DNA of 32,559 bases from a virus: IMG/VR virus record IMGVR_UViG_3300010885_038579, positions 1 to 32,559 of that record. One strand, written 5' to 3'. The notes beneath the pieces were generated by a model. That model saw only the letters and a list, made by a program, of their open reading frames with translations. It had not been told where the DNA came from and did not search any database. This document shows positions 1 through 6,886 of this stretch, piece after piece (within the stretch, counting starts at the first letter, position 1; each line of letters begins with the position of its first letter). A program made the translations under genes and the position numbers.

Positions 1-2
1 CG

Positions 3-257
3 CCGACCGCCCCTCTCCCGCCGGATATTGCGGAGATCGAGAGGCGGCATGAGGCTTGCCGCGTTGCCATTCTATCGCAGCGCCCGCCTATCAATGCTAC
101 GATAGTGCTAGGTCTGGCTGTAGAGGCCCACGCCGACCGCGCCGCCCTATTGGCCCACATCAAAAGCTCACTGCAACACGTTGAAGCCCGCGCCGAAGCC
201 GCCGAGGCCAAGGTAGCGCAACTAACCCTGCGCCTTAACGCATATGTCACTTGGTGA
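3..257 (+). CDS. Phage hypothetical protein, C-terminal part (start outside window)
   Basis: The reading frame is open from the first bases of the window to a TGA at 255-257, giving 84 codons with no start in view, so the gene begins to the left. The visible part is Ala/Glu/Arg-rich. Its second half, roughly residues 45 to 80 of the fragment, looks like a helix or short coiled coil built of Ala, Glu, His and Leu. This composition resembles the helical accessory proteins often found in phage early regions (Ea22-type), but no motif fixes a family. It converges on the leftward tRNA, whose CCA end lies eight bases after the stop. The reading frame is credible; the function is unknown. Confidence 0.5.
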   Translation, partial: PTAPLPPDIAEIERRHEACRVAILSQRPPINATIVLGLAVEAHADRAALLAHIKSSLQHVEARAEAAEAKVAQLTLRLNAYVTW

Positions 258-265
258 AGGCGAAG

Positions 266-343
266 TGGTGGGCCCAGCAGGACTTGAACCTGCAACCAGA
301 CCGTTATGAGCGGCCTGCTCTAACCAAATTGAGCTACAGGCCC
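266..343 (-). tRNA. tRNA with CAT anticodon, probably tRNA-Ile2 (lysidine type)
   Basis: The minus strand folds into a complete cloverleaf: 7-bp acceptor stem starting GGGCCTG, D arm GCTC/GAGC, anticodon stem GGCCG/CGGTC with loop CTCATAA, T stem GCAGG/CCTGC with loop TTCAAGT, discriminator A and an encoded CCA. The anticodon is CAT, which can mean elongator Met, initiator Met or Ile2. The acceptor has C4:G69 and C5:G68 pairs, known recognition elements of the lysidine synthetase TilS, and the AGAGCAGGC...CTCATAA...TTCAAGTCC stretches resemble bacterial Ile2 genes more than elongator Met. Initiator Met is unlikely because position 1 pairs as G:C. The 5' end is five bases after the stop codon of the leftward exported-protein gene, so the tRNA is probably cut from that transcript. 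Confidence 0.93.
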
Positions 344-348
344 CGTCT

Positions 349-888
349 TTACTTCGGAACTGCGGCCGATACGGCGAAGGCCACATTCGCGGGCGCGCCC
401 GAGAACACCAGCGCTCCAAGCGCAAGGGGTGTACCGTCCAGATTCTCGTTGATCGGGCCGTAGCAATTAGCCAACCGCACACCGTTAACGACGTTCGCCT
501 TCTTGCACGAGAAGCTGAACATATTCGTCATTTGATAGGCTTCAGTTGTCACGAAGGTGTGCGGGTTGGTCGGCGCAGAAGCCCACGTCGGAGCCTGCGG
601 AGCGGCCTTGTACGGGAAGAGTAAGCTCCAGACATGACCCGTCTCAGCTCTACAGCTACCCTTCATGTTGCCGCCGTTCAGGTCGGCCAAAGCCGTGCCC
701 TTCATAATTGGGCAGACTGCCACGGCTTCGCGGAACTGCGCTGTTCCGGTTGCGGTACGCACCGTGATCGATTGTCCGGTCGGCGTTGCCGGGCTCGCGC
801 CGCAGAAAGCGAACTCACCCTTGCACGTTGCAAACTCGGCTGCCGAGGCTGCCGAGGTCATCAAAACAAGCAGTACGAGGTATTTCAT
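349..888 (-). CDS. Small exported six-cysteine protein, function unknown
   Basis: The protein has 179 residues. The start at 888 is chosen over an in-frame start at 1059 because it gives a textbook Sec signal peptide (MKYLVLLVLM, then TSAASA with cleavage near residue 16 or 17) and has AAAGGTAGG just upstream. The mature part has six cysteines, near residues 22, 29, 59, 79, 128 and 142. That even number suits three disulfides in the periplasm or outside the cell. There is no membrane segment after the signal peptide and no catalytic motif I recognise. It lies alone beside the tRNA and is separated from the lysis genes by a gene on the other strand, so it looks like a 'moron'-type cargo gene acting on the host envelope. 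That role is inference. Confidence 0.75.
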   Translation of the reverse strand: MKYLVLLVLMTSAASAAEFATCKGEFAFCGASPATPTGQSITVRTATGTAQFREAVAVCPIMKGTALADLNGGNMKGSCRAETGHVWSLLFPYKAAPQAPTWASAPTNPHTFVTTEAYQMTNMFSFSCKKANVVNGVRLANCYGPINENLDGTPLALGALVFSGAPANVAFAVSAAVPK

Positions 889-957
889 AAAACCTACCTT
901 TGTAAAAATAGTTAAGCCCAGTTTCATTGACTCGACATTTCGAAAAGCCGCGATTTT

Positions 958-1019
958 ATGTGCAAGTTGTTCAAGCCAAGCGAAATCTTTTCGGCCAGCC
1001 ATGTGCAACTTGTTCAAGC
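958..1019. repeat. Pair of 19-base direct repeats, possible operator
   Basis: The 19-mer ATGTGCAAGTTGTTCAAGC at 958-976 recurs at 1001-1019 with one change (G to C at the ninth base). The copies are 43 bases apart, start to start, about four helical turns. The core CTTGTTCAAG of the second copy is a near-palindrome. The repeats lie between the leftward exported-protein gene (start 888) and the rightward gene at 1177. The first copy overlaps a leftward -10-like TAAAAT at 953-958, with a poor -35 at 974-979 and 15-base spacing. Binding by a phage repressor is inferred only. The rest of 889-1176 holds the rightward promoter and no gene. Confidence 0.5.
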
Positions 1020-1086
1020 GGGCGTGGATTATTGGAACGTGATTGAAGTGATGTCCCAAAAACCGGCAAAAAGCGCAGACCCCTTA

Positions 1087-1095
1087 TGCTATACT
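1087..1095 (+). promoter_or_regulatory. Extended -10 promoter for the gene at 1177
   Basis: TGCTATACT fits an extended -10 element (TGn followed by TATACT, five of six matches to TATAAT). No good -35 lies 16 to 18 bases upstream, as is usual for extended -10 promoters. Transcription would start near 1102, leaving a leader of about 75 bases before the ATG at 1177. The leader has a G/C-rich part, CTCGGGGGTGACTCCCGGC, that can form a short hairpin. Confidence 0.5.
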
Positions 1096-1176
1096 TCTCT
1101 TGTCGCGCCCACTCGGGGGTGACTCCCGGCGTTGACGCGTCGGGGTCTTTGACATTGTGAAGAAGGAATAGACATC

Positions 1177-1515
1177 ATGGCACAAGCCAAGGTGAACGAC
1201 AAGACTGAGGCCCGCACTTACCTCGCCATCTCTTTAATCGGCGGTGGGTCGTCGTGGATTGAGGGCGACGATCAAGACGAGATGATCCGCGCACTCCACA
1301 AACAAGTGCGGAAAGACTGGGGGCACCTTTTCGACATCAAGGAAAACCCCAACGTCAAAATATACGCACTCGACGGAATTGAGCAATGGTGGGCAGACCA
1401 CGAGGGCGTGTACAACCACGACACCAACGCTAAACTAAAACTGGTTCGCTATGTTGGGCTAGTTCACGACGGCATTGGCAAGCCACCGAAGCACGTTGAC
1501 AAAACTTACGCATAA
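1177..1515 (+). CDS. Phage hypothetical protein, own transcription unit
   Basis: The gene encodes 112 residues. The ATG follows AGAAGGAA at good spacing, and the gene has its own promoter (1087-1095) and its own terminator (1521-1553), so it is a stand-alone unit on the opposite strand to its neighbours. The protein is soluble and mixed alpha/beta in appearance. It has an acidic stretch (EGDDQDE, residues 29 to 35), an aromatic patch (QWWADHEG, about residues 70 to 77) and a basic, proline-containing end (KPPKHVDK). There is no signal peptide or membrane segment. I do not recognise the family. Isolated, strongly promoted phage genes of this size are often early host-takeover or regulatory proteins, but nothing here proves that. 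Confidence 0.7.
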   Translation: MAQAKVNDKTEARTYLAISLIGGGSSWIEGDDQDEMIRALHKQVRKDWGHLFDIKENPNVKIYALDGIEQWWADHEGVYNHDTNAKLKLVRYVGLVHDGIGKPPKHVDKTYA

Positions 1516-1520
1516 CCTCT

Positions 1521-1553
1521 CGGGGGTGGGCTTAGGCTCACCCCCCTTTTTTT
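1521..1553 (+). terminator. Rho-independent terminator
   Basis: The stem GGGGGTG-G-GC / GC-T-CACCCCC with loop TTAG is followed by CCTTTTTTT, six bases after the stop of the gene at 1177-1515. Its T-run overlaps the stop codon of the leftward o-spanin gene (1552-1554). The stem is the same sequence as the terminator at 6845-6878. Confidence 0.9.
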
Positions 1554-1761
1554 ACCCACACCCCAACCGCTCAGACCACACCACCGCGTAGTCCATCATC
1601 CACTTAGTGGGGCTTGTCAGGTCAGGCGACGGGATCAGTAGGCACACCCGGTTTGGGTCCGTACTTGGTTTGGAGACGGTCCCACACGCGGCTACGGTCA
1701 GCGTCGGTAATAGGCACAGCAACCGCAGCCACGGCGTCGAGCGTAGCCTGAGCATCTTCAT
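1552..1761 (-). CDS. o-spanin lipoprotein, Rz1-like, nested in the i-spanin gene
   Basis: The product has 69 residues. The start at 1761 is preferred because it has AAGGCGG upstream and gives a lipoprotein signal: two Arg residues, a hydrophobic core (LRLLCLLP) and the lipobox LTVAAC with the lipidated Cys at residue 26. The mature part is short, begins Gly-Thr and contains several prolines, as in Rz1-type outer-membrane spanins. Most of the gene lies inside the upstream gene (1622-1858) in another frame, the usual Rz/Rz1 arrangement. With the i-spanin it would link inner and outer membranes and fuse them at the last step of lysis. It is the last gene of the leftward lysis cassette. Confidence 0.8.
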   Translation of the reverse strand: MKMLRLRSTPWLRLLCLLPTLTVAACGTVSKPSTDPNRVCLLIPSPDLTSPTKWMMDYAVVWSERLGCG

Positions 1762-1858
1762 TGGCCTGTTCCGCCTTACCCGCGTTGATGAGTTGCCGGT
1801 CTTTGAGAAACCCGAAGATAGCTCCGAGTGCCCCAAAGACCGCTTTGATGAAACCCAT
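1622..1858 (-). CDS. Probable i-spanin (Rz-like) inner-membrane lysis protein
   Basis: The protein has 78 residues. Residues 2 to 19 are hydrophobic with small residues (a run of Phe, Ile, Ala, Gly and Leu) and could span or lie on the inner membrane. Residues 20 to 50 are a charged, Ala-rich helix suited to a periplasmic coiled coil, and the end is proline-rich. The start codon overlaps the holin stop codon (TAATG). The identification rests on position between holin and o-spanin and on the nested lipoprotein gene; sequence alone would not prove it. It is shorter than lambda Rz. Another possibility is a small holin-associated protein, leaving the lipoprotein to act with a different partner. 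Confidence 0.6.
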   Translation of the reverse strand: MGFIKAVFGALGAIFGFLKDRQLINAGKAEQANEDAQATLDAVAAVAVPITDADRSRVWDRLQTKYGPKPGVPTDPVA

Positions 1859-2049
1859 TAGGTGGTAACGGGCGTCTTGGTCACGAGGCGCAAGCCGATA
1901 TTGACCAGCGCAAGAATGGTGGTCACCACGGTCGCCTGAACTTCAGGCGTCAGGCCCAAATCCAACTTAAACACACCGGCCAACGTGGCTACGGCGGCGA
2001 CCACGTTTACCCACAAAGTCTTGCTAGCGTACCATTTTGTCGTGTCCAT
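1858..2049 (-). CDS. Holin, small two-helix type
   Basis: The protein has 63 residues with two predicted membrane helices: about 13 to 26 (WVNVVAAVATLAGVF) and 38 to 56 (VQATVVTTILALVNIGLRL), joined by a short polar loop. The pattern 'KWYxSKTxWxN ... LTPEVQATVVT ... NIGLRLVTxTPV' is common in small phage holin-region proteins. Such proteins gather in the inner membrane and open it at a set time, which releases the lysozyme made from the next gene upstream. It lies two bases downstream of the lysozyme gene and overlaps the next gene by one base, so the cassette is translated as a unit. Confidence 0.8.
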   Translation of the reverse strand: MDTTKWYASKTLWVNVVAAVATLAGVFKLDLGLTPEVQATVVTTILALVNIGLRLVTKTPVTT

Positions 2050-2050
2050 T

Positions 2051-2449
2051 TTAATCGTCCTTCATTAAGTCGGTTACACGTTTTGCGCGCTGCGGTGTTT
2101 GTCTAGCCCACGCGCTGTTTAAGGCTTCTCTACGAGCCGTGGTGTAGTCCTTGACCTGTAGAGCGGCTAACATCTTTTTGAACTTCAGCACCCCGCCCAA
2201 GCCCATCTGAAAAGTCATATTACCCACGGCGCGCTGGACGTTGTTGCCTTGCAGCCAGGGAAGGGCCTTAGCGAGCTGTGCCGTGACCCGAGCGACGTCA
2301 TCATCAAGCAGGGTCATAGCCTCGGCCTCGGTAATGCCGACGTCATCTAAGTTTCGGCCGACGCCGATAGTTGTCTTACCGGCGGGGCATAGATACGGTT
2401 TTAGCCGAATACCCTCGTCAGCAATTAGATCGTTCTTTAAGTCTTCCAC
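2051..2449 (-). CDS. Endolysin, T4-type lysozyme (GH24)
   Basis: The enzyme cuts the beta-1,4 bond between MurNAc and GlcNAc in peptidoglycan. The active-site region DEGIRLKPYLCPAGKTTIGVG is plain. Its Glu matches T4 Glu11 and the second Thr of KTT matches Thr26, while the T4 Asp20 position is Cys, as in many phage lysozymes with the CPAG signature. The rest (GITEAEAMTLLDDDV, AVGNMTFQMG) fits the GH24 helical lobe. No signal sequence is visible, so release depends on the holin. The start is uncertain: GTG at 2449 puts the catalytic Glu at the usual distance from the N terminus (132 residues in all). An in-frame GTG at 2509 would add 20 residues. Neither has a strong ribosome site, so coupling to the preceding gene is likely. 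Confidence 0.88.
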   Translation of the reverse strand: MEDLKNDLIADEGIRLKPYLCPAGKTTIGVGRNLDDVGITEAEAMTLLDDDVARVTAQLAKALPWLQGNNVQRAVGNMTFQMGLGGVLKFKKMLAALQVKDYTTARREALNSAWARQTPQRAKRVTDLMKDD

Positions 2450-2628
2450 ATCACGCCGTTTACTAACAGCCAGCCGACCATGGCGAGTAGAACACCCATC
2501 ATAGACCACATAATTTTATCAAGCCGGTTGTGAATGGTTTTAAAAGCCTCTTTGATATCTGCGTAGCGTTCAGAGCAGATCTCTTCGTGTGAGTTAAGCC
2601 GAGTCTCGGTTACAACGGGGTCGGTCAT
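2437..2628 (-). CDS. XhlA-like small membrane protein of the lysis cassette
   Basis: The protein has 63 residues and begins at the ATG at 2628, which has GAGGAG six bases upstream; the longer frame to 2661 has no such site. Residues 12 to 38 form a charged helix with heptad character (HEEICSERYADIKEAF, then IHNRLDKI). Residues 40 to 59 are one membrane span (MMGVLLAMVGWLLVNGV). This layout, a soluble helix followed by a C-terminal anchor, is that of the XhlA/hemolysin-type proteins next to holins and endolysins. The gene overlaps the lysozyme gene. Its role in lysis is inferred from type and place. Confidence 0.7.
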   Translation of the reverse strand: MTDPVVTETRLNSHEEICSERYADIKEAFKTIHNRLDKIMWSMMGVLLAMVGWLLVNGVMWKT

Positions 2629-2676
2629 CGAAACTCCTCGGCGCGGGTTAAATGCTAACATAACCCGAAAAGGTGC

Positions 2677-4938
2677 CTACTTGACAACGCTAAGTTTTGC
2701 GGGGGCGTCCTCAAGGATACGCCTCAAATCTGATTTATTCAGGTGTGTCAGGGCGGGGGCGCAGAATATGTGCTTTTTGGAGGGGTAGTCCGTGGACGAA
2801 ATGCGGCCCATGTCCTTCCAACCCGCCTCCTGAAGGGCGTGCAGCAGCGCTGCGGGGGGTACTTTAGTGCCAATCGGCATGTCGGTGCTGACCTTGGCGC
2901 AGACCGAATAGAACGGCGACCCGATCACGCCTCGTGCGAACTCCCCGCGTCGTTCGTTCATCATGTCCACCAGCACGGCCTCTGCGGTGCTCATGCCGTG
3001 CTCGATCAAATTGATCTTGAACTCGGTCTCTGGCGGTGCGGCTTTTGGATTGAATTTCGACACATCACGGGCGTGAAGCCAACCGGCGATGGAGACAAAA
3101 CCGCTCTTGCTGTACCAGTCCCAAAGTTTTACGGCCGGGCCGGGCAGCATACGCGGAGCGGCGGACCAGATGCAGAACCAGCGTCTGTCTTGCGAAGACA
3201 GCGAGATCGGCGAGGGGTCGTTCGAAAACGCCAGCACGAAGATCCGGTTGAGCATCATGTAGGGGTGCAGACCCTTTCGGTTGATCGGTAGGTACTCCGG
3301 CGGCGCTGCGATGATTGGCTTCAGCTTATTTGCAAAGGCGCGCCGTTGCGCCGCGTCGGGCTCACGCAGCTCGTTGATGAGCAGCACCTCGGATTCAAGT
3401 TGATAGCCCCACTGGCTGGACACCGTGTCGTTGTCCATGATCCCTCGGTTGTGTAGCTGCGGCCCGCACACGGCCCAGATCATCGGGGCCCACATCGTGT
3501 CTTTGCCACAGCCCTCCAAACCACCGTGTAGCACGGCGTGGTTGATCTTCTGGCCGGGGTGCTGCACGCGGTAGGCCATCACGTTGTAGCAATGCTCCCG
3601 CTCAAGGGCGTCGGGCACAAGCACGGCGCAGTGATCCAGCCAGGGTTGAATGTCGCCTGCCGAAGATGCCGGGCGGGCGTCGCGCCAGCGGTTGCCGAAC
3701 AGCTCTCCGGTGCGCGGCACTAGCACCGGCTCGCCAGCGGCGTAGGTTATTCCGGCAAGAATCTTGGCTTTCTGTATCTCGCGCTCTTCGTCGAAGGATA
3801 TGCTGGCTTCAATCTTGCGGCCGTTGTGAATGGAACGGCAGTTGATGTGCCGGTAAACCGCGTTGAAGGTCGAGCGCGACAACTCACCGCGTGTGGTGAG
3901 ATCGAAGTAATTATCATCGGCTTGCACATAGGCAAAGCGTGACCACCAATCGGCCCGGTCCAACCGGCCCAACTCACGGCGTTCGATGTCGGCCAGCACA
4001 AGGGCGGCGTCATCAGTGAACATGCCGGTGGGGCTTATCTTGGCCAACGCGTCGGCCATCACACCCGCGATTAGTGTATCACGCAAGCCGGGCTGATGCT
4101 TCGGACCGCCTTCTTGCTCGACCCAGTTAAGAAAACGCCGCGAGTCCCAATCACCGCAATGCTCGTGAAAGCAAGTGTACGAGCGGGTCGCGGGCATGTA
4201 GCGGCCCATCGTGTTGCCGTCGGAGTGTTCAAGCGCGTTGGGGCAGAGCACACCCAACCACCCTTGGCCGTTCTGCGGCTCCATGATGTTGCCGCGCTTG
4301 TCGAGCCATGCAAGTACATCGTCTTTGCCATCGTCGCGAATACGCAAGGCGCGCGTTTGTGCCGTATCGGCTAGGGCCGGAACGACATTAAGCGCAGCGC
4401 ATATCTCAGGCAGCGTGTACTCTAGCTCGGGGTTGAAGGCTTCGAGGCGAGAGACGAAATCGCCGCGCTTGTAGTTTATCGAGCCGGGTATACGGAAGTT
4501 GCGGACTGGATTGATTGCGCCGCCGTCGGTATAGCCCGCCGCTGCGATAGCTATGATAGCTGCGCTGAAGTCGCCGGTTGTTGGCTGAACGCCGAGCACA
4601 TAACCGTATTGAAAATTGCCTGCGGATGTCTCGATAATCCAGCTCGGCTTTAGCGGCGGGACTTTGCTTTTCGTGCCGATATCGTCAAGAACCAAGACGA
4701 GACAGTGTGTGGCGTTGGCGGATGCTGCGGACACGCGCGCCGTAAGACGGTCGAGAATGAAACTGCCGGTGTTGGCGTACCACGCGCCGCCTTCACGAAA
4801 CGCGTCGGGCATCATCGCGGGCCAGACATACTTCGGAGTGCCGTCGTTATGAACGAGCGCGGTGCGCTTCTGTTTGACCAGCAGTAGCGTCTCGCCTTCC
4901 GGAGCGAGCGCCGCCAGAAACGCAATGAAGTCTCTCAT
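2677..4938 (-). CDS. Primase-helicase: AEP-type primase fused to SF3/D5-like helicase
   Basis: The protein has 753 residues and two parts. The N-terminal part resembles RepB-like archaeo-eukaryotic primases: a hydrophobic strand ending in the acidic pair LVLDD (Asp85, Asp86), and RNFRIPGSINYK at about 146 to 157. A Cys/His cluster follows (Cys232, His238, Cys256, Cys261) that may bind zinc. The C-terminal part is an ATPase of the DUF5906/D5-like group with Walker A GGLEGCGKDT (Lys479) and Walker B LLINE (Glu523), then a polar strand ending in FSN as sensor. It would unwind the fork and make primers for the polymerase encoded just upstream, whose stop codon its ATG overlaps by four bases. The family is clear; the exact subfamily names are from memory. 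Confidence 0.88.
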   Translation of the reverse strand: MRDFIAFLAALAPEGETLLLVKQKRTALVHNDGTPKYVWPAMMPDAFREGGAWYANTGSFILDRLTARVSAASANATHCLVLVLDDIGTKSKVPPLKPSWIIETSAGNFQYGYVLGVQPTTGDFSAAIIAIAAAGYTDGGAINPVRNFRIPGSINYKRGDFVSRLEAFNPELEYTLPEICAALNVVPALADTAQTRALRIRDDGKDDVLAWLDKRGNIMEPQNGQGWLGVLCPNALEHSDGNTMGRYMPATRSYTCFHEHCGDWDSRRFLNWVEQEGGPKHQPGLRDTLIAGVMADALAKISPTGMFTDDAALVLADIERRELGRLDRADWWSRFAYVQADDNYFDLTTRGELSRSTFNAVYRHINCRSIHNGRKIEASISFDEEREIQKAKILAGITYAAGEPVLVPRTGELFGNRWRDARPASSAGDIQPWLDHCAVLVPDALEREHCYNVMAYRVQHPGQKINHAVLHGGLEGCGKDTMWAPMIWAVCGPQLHNRGIMDNDTVSSQWGYQLESEVLLINELREPDAAQRRAFANKLKPIIAAPPEYLPINRKGLHPYMMLNRIFVLAFSNDPSPISLSSQDRRWFCIWSAAPRMLPGPAVKLWDWYSKSGFVSIAGWLHARDVSKFNPKAAPPETEFKINLIEHGMSTAEAVLVDMMNERRGEFARGVIGSPFYSVCAKVSTDMPIGTKVPPAALLHALQEAGWKDMGRISSTDYPSKKHIFCAPALTHLNKSDLRRILEDAPAKLSVVK

Positions 4939-6833
4939 TTCCCATACCTCGACATAATTTTGATTTCGACATCCAACGGCAGACCCTCAGCCCAAGCGGG
5001 CGGAGTACACATCACGCGGCGCATCTCCTCAACGCGATCTTCCTCACACTCCACAACAATTTCGTCGTGTATGTGAAGCACGACGTCGTCCAGACCGCGT
5101 AGCGCGTGCCGTAGGATATCGTTCGCGGATGCTTGGCAGATATTCTCGCAGGCTAGACCCTTCCACAGCGTGTGTCGCGGCCATTCAACCGCGTCAGCGG
5201 CGGGTTTCCATGAGGCTTTCAGATAAGACACCACGTCGCCGGTCAGGCGGGCGAACGGGTAACACAGGCGGCGGCCGCTTGGCAGATCGTACCAGAGGTG
5301 TGTGCCGTCGTAGTTGTACACCACCCGCGCGGCCTTGAAGTCTTGGCCGGGATACTTCATGGCCGACAGATAGGCCATCTCCAGCTCTGACCAATAGTTA
5401 ACGGCCCACTGGTTGGCGTGCCGCCATTTGGTTACAAGTTTTCGAGCTTCGTCCTCGGTCTTCTGTACGCCGTAGGTCTTGGCCATCATCGCAAACGCAC
5501 CATGCCCGCCGCCGTAACCGCAGGCGAGCACCGCGACCTTACCAACCTGACGTTGCTCAGGCGTAATCTCTTGAGTGTTGAATATCTTTTTGGCCTCGCG
5601 AACGTAGATGTCTTGGCCTGTGCGGAACACATTCAGCACATCAGCCGCGTTATCGGACAACCACGGGTTCATGCGCGCTTCGATGCCGACCCAGTCGGCG
5701 ACGATAAACTGCTTGCCGTGCGCCGGTATTAAAGCGGGCCGCAGCATTCCCTTCAGCACGTCGGTCACCCGCCGTCCAAACTTAGGCACGATGGGGGCGC
5801 TGGCAACCATAGCCGCGCGAACAGCCTCGGGGTCTTTGGCGCATTTGCGAGTGAAGTTATGAACCTGCGCGCCGTAGGACGCTGCGCGGCCGGTGGCCCC
5901 GCCGCCTGCGAAGACGAACGCACCGCGCACGCGGCGGTCATCCTCGTCGGCTAACCCCGCAAGGCGGTTGAACTTGGCGACACTGCTGGCCCATAAGTCG
6001 TCCGCGCACTGAATCACATCAGCCACGTCGGGCGGCACCTCGGTGGAGTCTTCCTCGGCCAGCACCAGCAGGCTGGCTCGAACGGTTTTGTCAAGACACC
6101 TGTGCGCCCGTTTCTTTTTCATAAGCGTCATCAGTTTTTGTGACTGGGGGCCAACACGATCCCAGACCCAGTCTTTCATCCGCGTGCTGCGGACGCTGAC
6201 AATTTCTCGCTGTGTCACCTCGCAGACTATGTCTTGAATTTCGGTCATCTCGGCGGCGGCGTAGCGCACTGCCGCCTCGGCCAGCGGCAGATCAAGCATG
6301 ACACCACGGTCGTTTATTCGCTCATTAACGTGATAGTCAGCCAGTTCTTCTGCCGACAGGGGCCGCAGGGCTTTGCTGATTGCGCGCATAGCGCGCACAT
6401 CCTGCTCACAGTATTGGATCATCTCGGCCATCAGCGCGGGGGTGTACTCAAAGGGAGGCACGCACATTCTGCGAATGAGTTGCGAACCTCGAAAGTCCTT
6501 CCGCATTCGGCTGCTCATTGCGCGGCCAATGTCTTCGAGTGATCCGGGCAGACAGTTGCTTCGCGCTTGCGCGGCGGTACAGACAAACCGCTCCGGCGGC
6601 ATTGGCATGTCCAGAACATATTGAAAGATCAGCCGCTCGAACGCGGCGTTGTGGGCGTGGATCATGTGCCCTGTAAAATCAGGCAGCGGGCCTCGTGTCC
6701 ACGTCTGTACGTCGCCGTCATCGACAGCGTAACTCATGCAGAGCACTTGCGTGCTGGCGTCTTGAGCGTAGTTGTACACGCCGCTTGTCTTGAGGTCGCA
6801 TCGACTGCGCGTTTCGAAATCTAACCAGATCAT
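4935..6833 (-). CDS. DNA polymerase, family A, with 3'-5' exonuclease domain
   Basis: The enzyme replicates the phage genome. The start at 6833 gives 632 residues beginning MIWLDFET, so the exonuclease motif I acids (Asp5, Glu7) lie at the N terminus as in T7-type polymerases; an in-frame start at 6974 would lie across the terminator at 6845-6878. The proofreading domain continues with HAHNAAFE (motif II) and YCEQDVRA (motif III). The polymerase motifs are A, VADWVGIEAR (Asp380); B, RQVGKVAVLACGYG (Arg428, Lys432); and C, HIHDEIV (Asp590, Glu591). There is no 5'-3' exonuclease domain. The next gene, primase-helicase, overlaps by four bases. The upstream terminator implies read-through or a separate promoter. 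Confidence 0.96.
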   Translation of the reverse strand: MIWLDFETRSRCDLKTSGVYNYAQDASTQVLCMSYAVDDGDVQTWTRGPLPDFTGHMIHAHNAAFERLIFQYVLDMPMPPERFVCTAAQARSNCLPGSLEDIGRAMSSRMRKDFRGSQLIRRMCVPPFEYTPALMAEMIQYCEQDVRAMRAISKALRPLSAEELADYHVNERINDRGVMLDLPLAEAAVRYAAAEMTEIQDIVCEVTQREIVSVRSTRMKDWVWDRVGPQSQKLMTLMKKKRAHRCLDKTVRASLLVLAEEDSTEVPPDVADVIQCADDLWASSVAKFNRLAGLADEDDRRVRGAFVFAGGGATGRAASYGAQVHNFTRKCAKDPEAVRAAMVASAPIVPKFGRRVTDVLKGMLRPALIPAHGKQFIVADWVGIEARMNPWLSDNAADVLNVFRTGQDIYVREAKKIFNTQEITPEQRQVGKVAVLACGYGGGHGAFAMMAKTYGVQKTEDEARKLVTKWRHANQWAVNYWSELEMAYLSAMKYPGQDFKAARVVYNYDGTHLWYDLPSGRRLCYPFARLTGDVVSYLKASWKPAADAVEWPRHTLWKGLACENICQASANDILRHALRGLDDVVLHIHDEIVVECEEDRVEEMRRVMCTPPAWAEGLPLDVEIKIMSRYGK

Positions 6834-6844
6834 GGGTAGCCCAT

Positions 6845-6878
6845 CAGAAAAAGAGGGGGTGAGCCGAAGCCCACCCCC
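6845..6878 (-). terminator. Rho-independent terminator upstream of the polymerase gene
   Basis: Read on the minus strand, GGGGGTG-G-GC TTCG GC-T-CACCCCC is followed by TCTTTTTC. The stem is base-for-base the same as in the terminator at 1521-1553; only the loop differs (TTCG here). It comes nine bases after the stop of the gene at 6887-7528, so it should lower transcription of the polymerase relative to the two genes upstream. Confidence 0.88.
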
Positions 6879-6886
6879 GGCGTCTA

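Noticed and set aside
634-1042. Rightward open frames over the exported-protein gene
   Set aside because: They are antisense to a gene with a clear signal peptide and ribosome site, and their composition is not protein-like.
1-1100. Prophage attachment site at the tRNA
   Set aside because: No integrase and no second copy of the tRNA 3' end are visible in the window, and phages often carry their own tRNAs.
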